NCBI RefSeq assembly: GCF_013386585.1
Contig: NZ_JACARO010000073.1
Span: forward strand, 1-64,000
Length of the DNA stretch: 64,000 nucleotides
Direction of reading: 5' to 3'
From: Pseudomonas sp. P7548
Lineage (GTDB): Bacteria; Pseudomonadota; Gammaproteobacteria; Pseudomonadales; Pseudomonadaceae
The position numbers were made by a program, and so were the translations under genes. The first letter of the stretch is position 1; every line of letters begins with the position of its first letter. Of the stretch, positions 24,994 through 33,881 are shown in pieces. The notes under the pieces were generated by a model that ran no database searches, had not been told where the DNA came from, and saw nothing but the letters and a program-made list of their open reading frames with translations.

Positions 24994-25656
24994 TTAACCG
25001 CGCTCAGGCTGGAAACGGGTCACGAAACCCTTGAGGTTCTGCTGGCGATCCAGCAGGTCCCGCAGCCGGTCCGCCTCGGCACGCTCGATCAGCGGTCCGA
25101 TAAACACGCGGTTCTTGCCATCGGCGCTGCGGATATAGGCGTTATAACCCTGGCTGCGCAGTTTTTTCTGCAAGGCATCAGCACCTTCACGGTTGCCCAG
25201 GCTGGCCACTTGGATGGACCAGCTGATCGGCAAACCATTCGGGTCGATGCGGCTCTGACCCACATCCGGCTTACCCGGCGCAGCCGGTTGCGGCGCTACC
25301 GGTTTGGGCGCAGGTGCTGGGGCAGCGGGCTTCGCGGCTGCCACCGGCGCAGCAGGCGCTGGCTTGACCACTGGCACACTCGGCTGCACAGGCGCTGAAG
25401 GCGGCTGCTGGGCAGCCACTTCCGCATCGCTCGGCACCGGCTCTTCCTCCGGCAATGCCTGGGGCTCGGGCACCACCACCGGCTCAACCTGTACCTGGGG
25501 CACTGCAGGCGCCTGGGGCGCAGCCGGGGCCTCTACGACAACCTGGCGCTGCTCGTCCTGGCGGGAAAACAGCATCGGCAAAAAAATCACCGCCAACGCC
25601 ACCAGAACCAGGGCTCCGACCATTCGCTGCTTGTATGCGCTATCCAGTAATGCCAT
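24994..25656 (-). CDS. SPOR-domain cell-division protein, DedD-like
   Basis: This 220-residue bitopic inner-membrane protein has a short cytoplasmic N-terminus, one TM helix (MVGALVLVALAVIFLPMLF, about 11-29) and a long Pro/Ala/Val-rich periplasmic linker. The C-terminal SPOR domain (about 140-215) runs SIQVASLGNREGADALQKKLRSQGYNAYI to VFIGPLIERAEADRLRDLL. SPOR proteins recognise septal peptidoglycan. Its position after folC and before cvpA is that of dedD. It overlaps the folC end by 17 bases. Confidence 0.9.
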   Translation of the reverse strand: MALLDSAYKQRMVGALVLVALAVIFLPMLFSRQDEQRQVVVEAPAAPQAPAVPQVQVEPVVVPEPQALPEEEPVPSDAEVAAQQPPSAPVQPSVPVVKPAPAAPVAAAKPAAPAPAPKPVAPQPAAPGKPDVGQSRIDPNGLPISWSIQVASLGNREGADALQKKLRSQGYNAYIRSADGKNRVFIGPLIERAEADRLRDLLDRQQNLKGFVTRFQPERG

Positions 25657-26947
25657 GTGCAGCTTCCTCCGTGGAGCGCCGGGCCAACCACTCAAGCGCC
25701 TCGGCAACACAATAAAATGATCCGAACAACAGAATCTCATCGTCAGGTGTGGCAACGGCGCACTGCGCCTCAAGGGCATCAGTCACGCTTGCATACGACG
25801 CCACCGGCGCACCAAGGTTCTGCAAGGCCGCTTCAAGCTCGGCGGCCGGGCGGCTACGCGGCGTATCCAGCGGCGCTACAGCCCAGGCCTGGACATTGCC
25901 CAGCAAGGGCGCAACCACGCCCTCCAGGTCCTTGTCGGCCAGCAAGCCAAACACGGCAAGGCGGCGACCGGCCGGCGGCGTGCGGGACAAACGCTGCGCC
26001 AAGTACTCGGCCGCATGGGGATTGTGTCCCACGTCCAGCAACAGGTTCAGGCGCTTACCCTGCCATTCGAACTCACGACGATCCAGACGCCCCACCACGC
26101 GAGTCGCCAGCAAGGTAGCGGCGATCTGCTCGGCACTCCAAGGCAGGTCCAGCAGCAGATAGGCCTGCAGGGCCAGTGCGGCATTTTCCATCGGCAGGTT
26201 CAGCAACGGCAGGTCGCGCAACTCGACAACTTGGCCGCGTCCATCACGCCCACGCCATTGCCAGTGCTGCTCACCGATCTCCAGGCTGAATTCGCGGCCA
26301 CGCAGGAAGAACGGGCAATCCAGCTCACGCACCTTGTCGAGCAAGGTGTGCGGCGGGTCAAGATCACCACACAGCGCCGGCTTGCCCTGGCGGAAGATCC
26401 CGGCCTTTTCAAAGGCGACGGACTCGCGGGTATTGCCCAGATAATCGGCGTGGTCCACACCAATGCTGGTGATCAACGCCAGGTCGGCGTCCACCACATT
26501 GACCGTGTCCAGGCGCCCGCCCAGGCCAACTTCCAGCACGACCACATCCAGCTGGGCACGCTCGAACAGCCAGAACGCCGCCAGGGTGCCCATTTCGAAG
26601 TAAGTCAGGGAAATCTCGCCACGCCCGGCATCGAGTGCGGCGAAGGCTTCGCAGAGTTGCTCATCAGTGGCTTCGACGCCATTGAGCTGCACCCGCTCGT
26701 TATAACGCAGCAGGTGCGGGGAATTGTACACGCCCACTTTCAGCCCTTGGGCTTGCAGCAGCGCGGCGACAAAGGCGCAGGTAGAGCCTTTGCCGTTGGT
26801 ACCGGTCACCGTGATCACGCGCGGTGCCGGGCGGCCCAACCCGAGGCGGGCCGCTACCTGTTGCGAGCGCTCCAGGCCCATGTCGATGGCGGACGGATGC
26901 AACTGCTCAAGGTAGGCGAGCCATTCGCCCAGGGTACGTTGGGTCAT
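25640..26947 (-). CDS. folC: Folylpolyglutamate/dihydrofolate synthase
   Basis: This 435-residue ATP-dependent Mur-ligase-fold enzyme adds glutamate to dihydropteroate and folates. The P-loop ITVTGTNGKGST is at about 40-51. The omega-loop region is YNSPHLLRYNERVQLNG, and the magnesium/ATP segment is SIGVDHADYLG. The C-terminal ligase domain includes LLDVGHNPHAAEYL. The start overlaps the accD stop (ATGA), so translation is coupled. Confidence 0.96.
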   Translation of the reverse strand: MTQRTLGEWLAYLEQLHPSAIDMGLERSQQVAARLGLGRPAPRVITVTGTNGKGSTCAFVAALLQAQGLKVGVYNSPHLLRYNERVQLNGVEATDEQLCEAFAALDAGRGEISLTYFEMGTLAAFWLFERAQLDVVVLEVGLGGRLDTVNVVDADLALITSIGVDHADYLGNTRESVAFEKAGIFRQGKPALCGDLDPPHTLLDKVRELDCPFFLRGREFSLEIGEQHWQWRGRDGRGQVVELRDLPLLNLPMENAALALQAYLLLDLPWSAEQIAATLLATRVVGRLDRREFEWQGKRLNLLLDVGHNPHAAEYLAQRLSRTPPAGRRLAVFGLLADKDLEGVVAPLLGNVQAWAVAPLDTPRSRPAAELEAALQNLGAPVASYASVTDALEAQCAVATPDDEILLFGSFYCVAEALEWLARRSTEEAAHGITG

Positions 26948-27864
26948 AGGTTTGCTGGCACCGGTGGCACGACGATCGGTTCGACTTTAGGCGCAACGTA
27001 CACAGGGGTAGGCAGGCCCATCATCTGTGCCAGCAGATTACCCAGGCGTGGGCGCAGCTCGCCACGCGGGATGATCAGGTCGATGGCGCCGTGCTCCAGC
27101 AGGAACTCGCTGCGCTGGAAGCCTTCCGGCAGTTTTTCACGCACGGTCTGCTCAATCACGCGAGGGCCGGCAAAGCCGATCAGGGCCTTTGGTTCGCCAA
27201 CGATCACGTCACCCAGCATCGCCAGGCTGGCGGAAACGCCGCCGTAGACCGGGTCGGTGAGCACGGAGATGAACGGAATGCCTTCTTCACGCAGACGCGC
27301 CAGTACCGCAGAGGTCTTGGCCATTTGCATCAGGGAAATCAGGGCTTCCTGCATGCGCGCACCACCGGAGGCGGCGAAGCAGATCATCGGGCAACGGTTT
27401 TCCAGGGCGTAGTTGGCAGCGCGCACAAAGCGCTCACCGACGATGGCACCCATGGAGCCGCCCATGAACGAGAACTCGAACGCCGACACCACGACAGGCA
27501 TGCCCAGCAGCTTGCCGCTGACGGAAATCAACGCGTCTTTCTCGCCGGTCTGCTTTTGCGCAGCGGTCAGGCGGTCCTTGTACTTCTTGCCGTCGCGGAA
27601 CTTGAGACGGTCGACCGGCTCCAGGTCAGCACCCAGCTCGTTGCGACCTTCTGCATCAAGGAAGATGTCGATGCGGGCGCGGGCGCCGATACGCATGTGG
27701 TGGTTGCACTTGGGGCAAACGTCCAGGGTCTTTTCCAGCTCCGGGCGGTACAGCACCGCGTCGCAGGATGGGCACTTGTGCCACAGACCTTCAGGAACCG
27801 AGCTTTTCTTCACCTCGGAACGCATGATCGAAGGGATCAGTTTGTCTACTAACCAGTTGCTCAT
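26944..27864 (-). CDS. accD: Acetyl-CoA carboxylase carboxyltransferase beta subunit
   Basis: This 306-residue subunit transfers carboxyl from carboxybiotin to acetyl-CoA. A four-cysteine zinc ribbon is visible at about 27-49 (CPSCDAVLY, then CPKCNHH). The crotonase-fold body includes FEFSFMGGSMGAIVGERF, SGGARMQE and DPVYGGVSASLAMLGD. The start at 27864 is MSNWLVDKL, preceded by an AGAAAGA site. It is translationally coupled to folC and lies downstream of trpF, as in P. aeruginosa. Confidence 0.96.
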   Translation of the reverse strand: MSNWLVDKLIPSIMRSEVKKSSVPEGLWHKCPSCDAVLYRPELEKTLDVCPKCNHHMRIGARARIDIFLDAEGRNELGADLEPVDRLKFRDGKKYKDRLTAAQKQTGEKDALISVSGKLLGMPVVVSAFEFSFMGGSMGAIVGERFVRAANYALENRCPMICFAASGGARMQEALISLMQMAKTSAVLARLREEGIPFISVLTDPVYGGVSASLAMLGDVIVGEPKALIGFAGPRVIEQTVREKLPEGFQRSEFLLEHGAIDLIIPRGELRPRLGNLLAQMMGLPTPVYVAPKVEPIVVPPVPANL

Positions 27865-28108
27865 GCTTTCTTTCTCCAGTACCGGTGGCTTGAACACAGC
27901 CCCGCGTATGCCCTTGAGCTAAATTCATATGTGGCGATGACGCATGCAGGACGGGGTCAGGTGTTCGACCGGCCATTTCCTGCACACTTCCTCAGCCTTC
28001 CAGACAACCTGCCCGTGCAAGGTTGCCACTTCATTTCCGGGCCTCCCGCAGGCGGCGCCGGGCTGTTTTACACAGTGGTAGTTATGGACGGCGGCAGACT
28101 GCCAGCCG

Positions 28109-28741
28109 TCACATCCCGCCACTGCTGTTGCGCACGGCTTGCATGAATGCGCGAATCTTGGCGTGATCCTTGATGCCCTTGCCCTGCTCCACCCCACCGC
28201 TGACATCCACGGCATACGGGCGCACCTGCTCAATCGCAGCCCCGACATTCGCGGGGTTGAGCCCGCCCGCCAGGATGATCGGCTTGCTCAGGCCCTCGGG
28301 AATCAGCGACCAATCGAACGCCTCCCCCGTCCCCCCGGGTACGCCTTCGACATAGGTGTCCAACAAAATCCCGCGAGCGCCGGTGTAGGCCGCGCATGCC
28401 GCCGCGATATCGTCGCCGGCCTTGACGCGCAACGCCTTGATGTAAGGGCGCTGGTAGCTTTCGCACTCATCAGGGCTTTCGTCACCGTGAAACTGCAGCA
28501 TGTCCAGCGGCACGGCATCCAGGGTTTCGTTGAGTTCACAGCGGCTGGCGTTGACGAACAAGCCCACGGTGGTCACGAACGGCGGCAGCGCGGCGATGAT
28601 CGCCCGTGCCTGCAAGACATTCACCGCACGCGGGCTCTTGGCGTAAAACACGAAACCGATGGCATCCGCCCCCGCTTCGACTGCCGCCAGCGCGTCTTCT
28701 ATGCGGGTAATCCCGCAAATCTTGCTGCGAACGGCGGACAT
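28109..28741 (-). CDS. trpF: Phosphoribosylanthranilate isomerase
   Basis: This 210-residue TIM-barrel enzyme carries out step 3 of tryptophan synthesis, the Amadori rearrangement of PRA to CdRP. The catalytic Cys is in KICGITRIEDALAAVEAGADAIGFVF and the catalytic Asp in LLDTYVEG. Phosphate-binding ends are ILAGGLNPANV and VDVSGGVEQGKGIKDH. As is usual in pseudomonads, it sits with truA and accD rather than with other trp genes. Confidence 0.96.
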   Translation of the reverse strand: MSAVRSKICGITRIEDALAAVEAGADAIGFVFYAKSPRAVNVLQARAIIAALPPFVTTVGLFVNASRCELNETLDAVPLDMLQFHGDESPDECESYQRPYIKALRVKAGDDIAAACAAYTGARGILLDTYVEGVPGGTGEAFDWSLIPEGLSKPIILAGGLNPANVGAAIEQVRPYAVDVSGGVEQGKGIKDHAKIRAFMQAVRNSSGGM

Positions 28742-28805
28742 GTCGTGAAAACCTCAGGCATCGGACCGATAAAGTCCCGGATGGTAACAAAAGCTTTTCC
28801 GGGCG

Positions 28806-29630
28806 TCAGCCGCCAAGTTCGCTGAAACCGGTGAGGAAGTGTGGCCCGATGAAACGTTCCGGCAATTCGAACTCGTCGCGATACTCCACATCCACCAGGT
28901 ACAGGCCGAAAGGGTGAGCCGTCACGCCGCCGGTACGGCGGATCCGGCTTTCCAGCACCTCCTTGGCCCATTCCACCGGGCGCTCGCCCGTGCCGATGGT
29001 CATCAACACACCGGCAATGTTGCGCACCATGTGATGCAGGAACGCCCCGGCGCGGATATCCAGCACGATCATCTTGCCGTGACGGGTCACCCGCAGGTGG
29101 TGGACTTCCTTGATCGGCGACTTGGCCTGGCACTGGCCGGCGCGGAACGCACTGAAGTCATGCACGCCGACCAGATACTGCGCGGCCTCGGCCATGCGGT
29201 CTGCGTCCAGCGGGCGGTGGTTCCAGGTGATTTCTTCGTTGAGGTGCGCCGGGCGGATCTGATCGTTGTAGATCACGTAGCGGTAGCGCCGGGCGATGGC
29301 CTTGAAGCGCGCATGAAAGTGCGCAGGCATGACCTTGGCCCAACTGACGCTGACATCATGGGGCAAGTTGATATTGGCGCCCATGACCCACGCCTTCATC
29401 GAGCGCTCGGCTTGGGTATCGAAGTGCACCACCTGGCCACAGGCGTGCACACCCGCGTCCGTACGCCCGGCGCACATCAACGACACCGGCGAGTCGGCGA
29501 CCTTCGACAAGGCGTTTTCCAGGGTTTCCTGCACCGTCGGTACACCCGAGGCCTGGCGCTGCCAGCCGCGATAGCGCGAGCCTTTGTATTCCACGCCCAG
29601 GGCGATGCGGTAAAAGCCTGCGGCCGCCAT
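28806..29630 (-). CDS. truA: tRNA pseudouridine(38-40) synthase
   Basis: This 274-residue enzyme isomerises uridines 38-40 in the anticodon arm. The catalytic Asp is in CAGRTDAGVHACGQVVHF. Other conserved parts are ALGVEYKGSRYRGWQRQ at the N-terminus, FHARFKAIARRYRYVI, and FLHHMVRNIAGVLMTIG. I start it at the ATG at 29630; earlier in-frame TTG codons up to 29687 could extend it by up to 19 residues, since many pseudomonad TruA proteins have a slightly longer N-terminus. Confidence 0.94.
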   Translation of the reverse strand: MAAAGFYRIALGVEYKGSRYRGWQRQASGVPTVQETLENALSKVADSPVSLMCAGRTDAGVHACGQVVHFDTQAERSMKAWVMGANINLPHDVSVSWAKVMPAHFHARFKAIARRYRYVIYNDQIRPAHLNEEITWNHRPLDADRMAEAAQYLVGVHDFSAFRAGQCQAKSPIKEVHHLRVTRHGKMIVLDIRAGAFLHHMVRNIAGVLMTIGTGERPVEWAKEVLESRIRRTGGVTAHPFGLYLVDVEYRDEFELPERFIGPHFLTGFSELGG

Positions 29631-29752
29631 TTCGGCAGCCGGGTTATCTATATTTGCCAAGAACTGAGAGCCTGATGAGTTGCGCAAAGGTGGCCATTAT
29701 AAAGGCCGAAATAGCGAGATGGGCGCTTTTGTTAAGGACTGGCGCCGAGCCA

Positions 29753-29846
29753 AATGTGGGAGCGGGCTTGCTCGCGAATGCGCAGTGTCAGTCACTGCAA
29801 ATGGTGACTGAACCATCGTATTCGCGAGCAAGCCCGCTCCCACATT
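29753..29846. repeat. REPIN (paired REP palindrome)
   Basis: AATGTGGGAGCGGGCTTGCT and AGCAAGCCCGCTCCCACATT are perfect inverted arms, each continuing into CGCGAAT/ATTCGCG. They enclose a central part with its own inverted repeat (CAGTCAC/GTGACTG). It lies between fimV and truA. Confidence 0.9.
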
Positions 29847-29862
29847 AGAGTTTCGTCGCCCG

Positions 29863-32454
29863 TCAGATACGGCCGAGCATTTCCTTGGCCTCGCCGCGCT
29901 GAACCTCGTCACCTTCGGTCAGCACTTCGCTGAGAATGTCCCGCGCACCGTCGGCATCCCCCATGTCGATATAGGCCTGGGCCAGGTCCAGCTTGGTCGC
30001 GACTTCATCGGTGCCGGAGAGGAAATCGAATTCCGGCTCATCGCCTCCCAGCGCCGCGTCTTCAGCAGTAAAGGACGGCTCGATGGGCGGATGCTCCAGA
30101 CTCTGGGACAGACGATCCAACTCAGCGTTGACGTCATCCAGCTCCGACGCAAATGCATCGGGCTTGGCAGCGCCAGGCGCCTCTGGCTCATCGGCCAGGG
30201 ACAGGTCGAAGTCTTCCGGCAGGTCGAAATCGTCCAGCGCAGCCGGCGTGAGGGTCGGCGGTTCAACGGCTGGCACGTCCTTCATCTGGTCTTCAAGGCC
30301 CGAGAGGAAGTCGTCATCGGACTGCGCAGAGCCCGGCGCGTCCAGTTGCAGGTCCAGGTCAAAGTCCGACAGATCGTCCGGGCTGGCCTTGGCATCGGTC
30401 TGCTGTTGCAGCACCGACTCAAAGCTCAACTCATCATCCGGGATGACCACAGCCGGGGAAGCCGCTTCCAGGTCGTCCAGGCTCAGGTCGAAATCGGTGT
30501 CGAACGCATCAGCCTCGGGAGCAGGCGTCGGCGCCGGTGCGGCCGGTTTGTCTTCCAGCAGGTCCTTGACGTACTGGGCGTCCAGCGCGGCGGCGGCAAC
30601 CGCGGCGCTGACACCGGCCGCCAACACGGCCATGGCCGGGAAGCGCGACTTGAGCTGTTCAACCTGGGCATGGTTTTCACCATTGGCCACCAGTTGACGC
30701 TCCTGAGTCACGAAACCGTCCTTATCGTTTTGCAGGCCGTAGACTTCCATCAGCTTCAAACGCAGGTCGCTGCGCTTGGGCTCGTGCTTGATCGCCTGCT
30801 CCAGCACATCGGCGGCCTGGTTCAGGTGGCCGCGATCGATATGGGACTGGGCCTGCGCCAGGGCGTCGCTGGAATTCATCGGGGCCACTGCAACGGCCAA
30901 TGGCGCGAGCACGGAGGCAACGGTTGGTGTGATTACCGGCTCCTCAACCACCGGGGCGGGGGTTGGGGCCGCTGCCAGCTTTACATTGGGAGCTGGCACC
31001 TCCAGGCCTTCGAAGCTGTCTGGTGGCAGGTCATGATCGAGGTTGGAGGTGAACTCCGGCTCTTCCGCCAGCGCCCGCGCCATGCGCAGGTGTTTTTCCT
31101 CTTCGCGGCGAGCGTTGCGATGGCGCGCCCACAGCAGCAGGAGCAGCAACACCACCAGGCCCGCCGCACCGCCGACCACGCCGAGCACGATCGGGTTGGT
31201 CAGCAGGTCGTTGAATTTGTCTTCGGCCGAGGCAGGCGCGGCTTGCGGCTTGATCGGCTCAGGGGCTGGCGCAGTGGCTTCCGGGGTCGCAGGCGCAGGC
31301 GTGGCAGGTGCCGCGGCGGCCGGAGCGTTGGCCAACTGCGCCGACATCGCTGCCGTCGCAGGGGCAGCAGCCGGGTCGCCTTTTTCGGCCTGCAAGCGCG
31401 CCAGCTGATCGTTTTTCAGCTGGATCAGCTTTTGCAGCTTGTCCAACTGGCTTTGCAGATCGGCCGCACGGCTTTTCAGTTCTTCATTGTCGCGACGGGT
31501 GGTGTCCAGTTGTTCCTGAGTCATCGCCAGCTTGTCGCTCAGGGCGCGGTTGTCACCCGCCTTGCCCTTCGCGCCTTTTTTGGCGGACTCGGCCGAGACC
31601 AGGCTCAGGTTGTCCTGGGTGTTGGTGCTTGAGGGTGCACTGCCCGCCTGGGTCCGCTTGGTGGCGTCCAGTTGTTGCTTGCCGGCCACCGGGTTCGTCG
31701 CCGCGCGACGGCCCTGGCGCCAGGCATTGTTCTGCGCAGTCACCTCGGCAATGGCCTTCGATTGCGGCAGGCTGGTGGCTTGCACACGATCCGGCAGGCG
31801 CAGGACCTGGCCGGTTTTCAAACGGTTGATATTGCCATCGATGAAGGCATCCGGGTTGAGCGCCTGGATCGCCAGCATCGTTTGCTGCACCGACGCGCCA
31901 TTACGGTTCTTCTCGGCGATTTCCCACAGGGTGTCGCGCGAAGTCGTGGTGTGCTGGGCCGGTTTGCTGAAGGCAGGCGCGGTATTCGCCGGCGCGCTCA
32001 AACGCACTGTCGGCGCAGGAGCCGCTGCCGTCGGTGCAGGTGTTGCCTGATCGAACTTGGACGGGTCGAGCAGCACGCTGTAGTCGCGCATCAGGCGGCC
32101 ATTGGGCCATTGCACCTGCAGCAGGAAGCGTATGTAGGAATCGGGCAACGGCTTGCTGGAGGTGACACGCACCACGCTGCGCCCGTTAGGGTTGATGACC
32201 GGGGTAAACGTCAGGTCATTGAGGAATGCCTGGCGATCGACGCCCGCATCTACAAACGCCTGGGACGACGCCAGGCTCGGGGTGATCTCGGACGCGGTGA
32301 GGCCACCGACATCGAGCAGTTCGATTTCCACCGACAACGGCTGGTTCAACTTCGACTTGAGGGTCATTTCCCCCAGCTGCAGCGCCTGCGCCATACCGGA
32401 GGACAGCGCCGAGGCGGCCGCTATTGCTAACACCAGTTTGCGAACTTGAACCAT
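29863..32454 (-). CDS. fimV: FimV/HubP-family polar hub protein
   Basis: This 863-residue peptidoglycan-binding inner-membrane protein organises cell poles and supports type IV pili and twitching. It has a signal-like N-terminus (about 1-23) and a FimV N-terminal domain with LGEMTLKSKLNQPL. A periplasmic LysM (TSRDTLWEIAEKNR...LKTGQVLRLP) follows, then a coiled coil (SDKLAMTQEQLDTTRRDNEEL...QLARLQAEK), an Ala/Pro linker and one TM helix (VLGVVGGAAGLVVLLLLLLW). The long acidic cytoplasmic part ends in a conserved TPR-like FimV motif (TKLDLAQAYIDMGDADGARDIL). Position beside truA and asd matches other pseudomonads. Confidence 0.94.
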   Translation of the reverse strand: MVQVRKLVLAIAAASALSSGMAQALQLGEMTLKSKLNQPLSVEIELLDVGGLTASEITPSLASSQAFVDAGVDRQAFLNDLTFTPVINPNGRSVVRVTSSKPLPDSYIRFLLQVQWPNGRLMRDYSVLLDPSKFDQATPAPTAAAPAPTVRLSAPANTAPAFSKPAQHTTTSRDTLWEIAEKNRNGASVQQTMLAIQALNPDAFIDGNINRLKTGQVLRLPDRVQATSLPQSKAIAEVTAQNNAWRQGRRAATNPVAGKQQLDATKRTQAGSAPSSTNTQDNLSLVSAESAKKGAKGKAGDNRALSDKLAMTQEQLDTTRRDNEELKSRAADLQSQLDKLQKLIQLKNDQLARLQAEKGDPAAAPATAAMSAQLANAPAAAAPATPAPATPEATAPAPEPIKPQAAPASAEDKFNDLLTNPIVLGVVGGAAGLVVLLLLLLWARHRNARREEEKHLRMARALAEEPEFTSNLDHDLPPDSFEGLEVPAPNVKLAAAPTPAPVVEEPVITPTVASVLAPLAVAVAPMNSSDALAQAQSHIDRGHLNQAADVLEQAIKHEPKRSDLRLKLMEVYGLQNDKDGFVTQERQLVANGENHAQVEQLKSRFPAMAVLAAGVSAAVAAAALDAQYVKDLLEDKPAAPAPTPAPEADAFDTDFDLSLDDLEAASPAVVIPDDELSFESVLQQQTDAKASPDDLSDFDLDLQLDAPGSAQSDDDFLSGLEDQMKDVPAVEPPTLTPAALDDFDLPEDFDLSLADEPEAPGAAKPDAFASELDDVNAELDRLSQSLEHPPIEPSFTAEDAALGGDEPEFDFLSGTDEVATKLDLAQAYIDMGDADGARDILSEVLTEGDEVQRGEAKEMLGRI

Positions 32455-32616
32455 AGCCTCATCCTTTGTCTGAACACTCCCCGGCCCGCGAGAAGGTTGG
32501 TAACCGCTGCCATAAGGCATGGCGAGCCGATAGGTCACCGACGCGCATCTTTTGCTGCTTGGGGCCAAGCATAGCGCCTGGCTAGAATCAATCTACAAAT
32601 TGCCGCCAAGTATCTT

Positions 32617-33627
32617 TTACGCAAGGCCTTTTATCAACAACTGCGCCAGCTGCACCGCATTCAGGGCGGCGCCTTTGCGTACGTTATCTGACGTCAGCCA
32701 CAGATTTAGTTCCGCGGGGTCATCCACACCTGCGCGAACCCGGCCCACGTAGACCACGTCCTGGCCCACCGCATCGCCCACGGCCGTTGGGTAATCGCCC
32801 TCCTCGACCAGCTCGATACCCGGTGCAGCCTCAAGCACGCGGTTGACGACCGCCAGATCGACCGGCGCCCCCAGTTGCAATGACACAGTCAGGCTATCGC
32901 CAAAAAACACCGGGGCTTGAACGCAGGTTGCGGAAATCTTCAGCAACGGCATGTCCAGTACTGCGCGCAGCTCGTGTACGAGGCGTTTCTCCAGGGCTGT
33001 ATGACCTTGGGCGTCTGGCTTGCCGACCTGGGCCAGCAGGTTGAAGGCCATTTGCCGATCAAAGAACTGCGGCTCCAGCGGTCGCACGTTCAACAGCTCG
33101 GCGGTCTGCCGGGCCAACTCACTGACGGCTTCGCGGCCCTGGGCCGACACCGCCAGGTTGGCGGTGACGCTGACGCGCTGGATATCGAGCAACCCGCGCA
33201 ACGGCGCCAGCACCACTGCCAGATTGGTGGCCGATGGGCTTGGACTACCGAGCTGAAATGGTTTGCTCAGCCCGCTCAACACGTGCGCATTGGCCTCCGG
33301 TACAACCTGAGGCGCTTGTTCTGCAGGCAAGGCACCGGACAGATCGATCACCGAGCAACCCGCCGCCGTAGCACGCGGGGCGAAGCTCAAGGTTACAGCC
33401 GGGCCCGCGGCAAAGAACGCCAACTGCACCTTGCTGAAATCGAACTCGTCGACTTCCTTGACCCGCACGTTCTTGCCGCGAAACGGCACGGACGCACCGG
33501 CCGAGTTGCTGCCGGCCAGCAAATGCAGGGCACCCACCGGGAAGTCCAGTTCTTCGAGGATCTGCACCAGGGTTTCACCGACAGTGCCGGTGGCGCCGAT
33601 CACGGCGATATCAAAGGTCTGGGTCAT
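32617..33627 (-). CDS. Asd paralogue lacking the catalytic Cys (Usg-type)
   Basis: This 336-residue aspartate-semialdehyde dehydrogenase homologue has the NADP-binding start IAVIGATGTVGETLVQILEE and the dimerisation fold. Where true Asd enzymes carry the catalytic cysteine, this protein reads GSPSPSATNLAVVLAP with no Cys, and the whole sequence has few cysteines. This matches the usg-1/Asd2 paralogue found beside asd in pseudomonads, probably not an active dehydrogenase. The start at 33627 follows GAGG; the longer frame from 33645 is less likely. Confidence 0.85.
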   Translation of the reverse strand: MTQTFDIAVIGATGTVGETLVQILEELDFPVGALHLLAGSNSAGASVPFRGKNVRVKEVDEFDFSKVQLAFFAAGPAVTLSFAPRATAAGCSVIDLSGALPAEQAPQVVPEANAHVLSGLSKPFQLGSPSPSATNLAVVLAPLRGLLDIQRVSVTANLAVSAQGREAVSELARQTAELLNVRPLEPQFFDRQMAFNLLAQVGKPDAQGHTALEKRLVHELRAVLDMPLLKISATCVQAPVFFGDSLTVSLQLGAPVDLAVVNRVLEAAPGIELVEEGDYPTAVGDAVGQDVVYVGRVRAGVDDPAELNLWLTSDNVRKGAALNAVQLAQLLIKGLA

Positions 33628-33719
33628 GGGGGCTGCCTCGGGCATTGCGGGGGGAGCGGCACTTTACCGGGTGGCTGGGGGTGAGGCAATTGAACCGGCT
33701 TATGCGGTGGAGCTGATGG

Positions 33720-33812
33720 CCCTATCGCAGGCAAGCCAGCTCCCACATTTGACCGTGTTCACAAATCAAAATGCGGGAGCTGCGGTGCGACGATTCGACT
33801 TGCCTGCAATGG
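33720..33812. repeat. Degenerate REP pair
   Basis: ATCGCAGGCAAGCCAGCTCCCACATTTG is followed by a second, mutated unit in opposite orientation (GCGGGAGCTG, then ACTTGCCTGCAATGGCG). The right unit carries an insertion, so the hairpin is weaker than in the other copies. Confidence 0.6.
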
Positions 33813-33830
33813 CGACCTCAAGAACAACAA

Positions 33831-33863
33831 AAAACCCGCGCCTGTCACCAGAACGCGGGTTTT
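33831..33863 (-). terminator. Terminator after asd
   Basis: AAAACCCGCG and CGCGGGTTTT form a 10-bp stem with T-runs on both strands, just past the asd stop. On the minus strand it ends transcription of asd. Confidence 0.85.
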
Positions 33864-33881
33864 TCTTATTGCCTTACGCGA

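Noticed and set aside
30091..31632. A 513-codon plus-strand open frame inside fimV
   Set aside because: It mirrors the Ala/Pro-rich and acidic parts of FimV and shows no domain or ribosome site.
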